From Acidobacteriaceae bacterium (GTDB lineage: Bacteria > Acidobacteriota > Terriglobia > Terriglobales > Acidobacteriaceae): DNA of 5,872 nt. Shown here one piece after another: positions 5,859-5,872 of this stretch (the stretch's first letter is position 1; each line of letters starts with the position of its first letter). The stretch spans positions 356 to 6,227 of the forward strand of contig PMXH01000367.1 of the NCBI GenBank assembly GCA_003165855.1, in the 5' to 3' direction. Under the pieces are notes generated by a model. That model saw only the letters and a list, made by a program, of their open reading frames with translations. It made no database searches and was not told where the DNA came from. Made by a program: the position numbers and the translations under genes.

Positions 5859-5872
5859 TCCATGATAAGTAA

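Noticed and set aside
5641..5859. Minus-strand frame of 72 codons at the right end
   Set aside because: It is made almost entirely of the dispersed-repeat copies and the GGTAAACCTG array; such frames arise from repeats and show no domain.
4428..5872. Group I intron surrounding the nuclease gene
   Set aside because: The family suggests it, but I could not recognise the P, Q, R, S core elements or intron-exon boundaries by eye; a covariance-model search would be decisive.

Overview
The window looks like a bacterial chromosomal fragment of moderately high GC. All recognisable genes lie on the plus strand. The best guess for the host is Acidobacteriota (Terriglobia-like), an inference from three things: GTCATCCTGAGCG(A/G)AGC-type dispersed repeats, an orphan PD-(D/E)XK endonuclease of the group I intron-associated type, and the style of the surface-polysaccharide genes. 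No rRNA, tRNA or housekeeping marker is present to prove it.

Left part (1-4427) is a surface-glycan or lipid-linked-sugar locus. It holds an FkbM-type SAM-dependent methyltransferase (126-890), a broken remnant of a second class I methyltransferase (about 891-1350), a GtrB/DPM1-like family 2 glycosyltransferase with two C-terminal membrane segments (1404-2414), and a large unrecognised multi-spanning membrane protein with a soluble C-terminal domain (2553-4427). A plausible but unproven scheme is that the GtrB-like enzyme loads a sugar onto a polyprenyl phosphate, the large membrane protein uses or moves that lipid-linked sugar (it has the layout of a GT-C-type protein), and FkbM methylates a glycan. 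A 492-codon frame (936-2414) joins the methyltransferase remnant to the glycosyltransferase. I interpret it as an accident of decay or of sequence error, not a designed fusion.

Middle (4428-5030) is about 600 bases without a convincing gene. It contains a perfect 8-bp hairpin, a dispersed-repeat element with an internal near-duplicate, a consensus extended -10 promoter, and a strong intrinsic terminator sitting between that promoter and the next gene. This would give a leader RNA of roughly 55-60 nt, acting as an attenuator or as a free-standing small RNA.

Right part (5031-5872) holds a 188-residue PD-(D/E)XK endonuclease-like gene with no visible group I intron. It is bracketed by repeat elements: one upstream, one directly after its stop codon with a 27-nt hairpin, one inverted copy further on, and then a degenerate GGTAAACCTG array running to the window end. 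The layout of nuclease plus flanking dispersed repeats is the most interesting accessory structure here.
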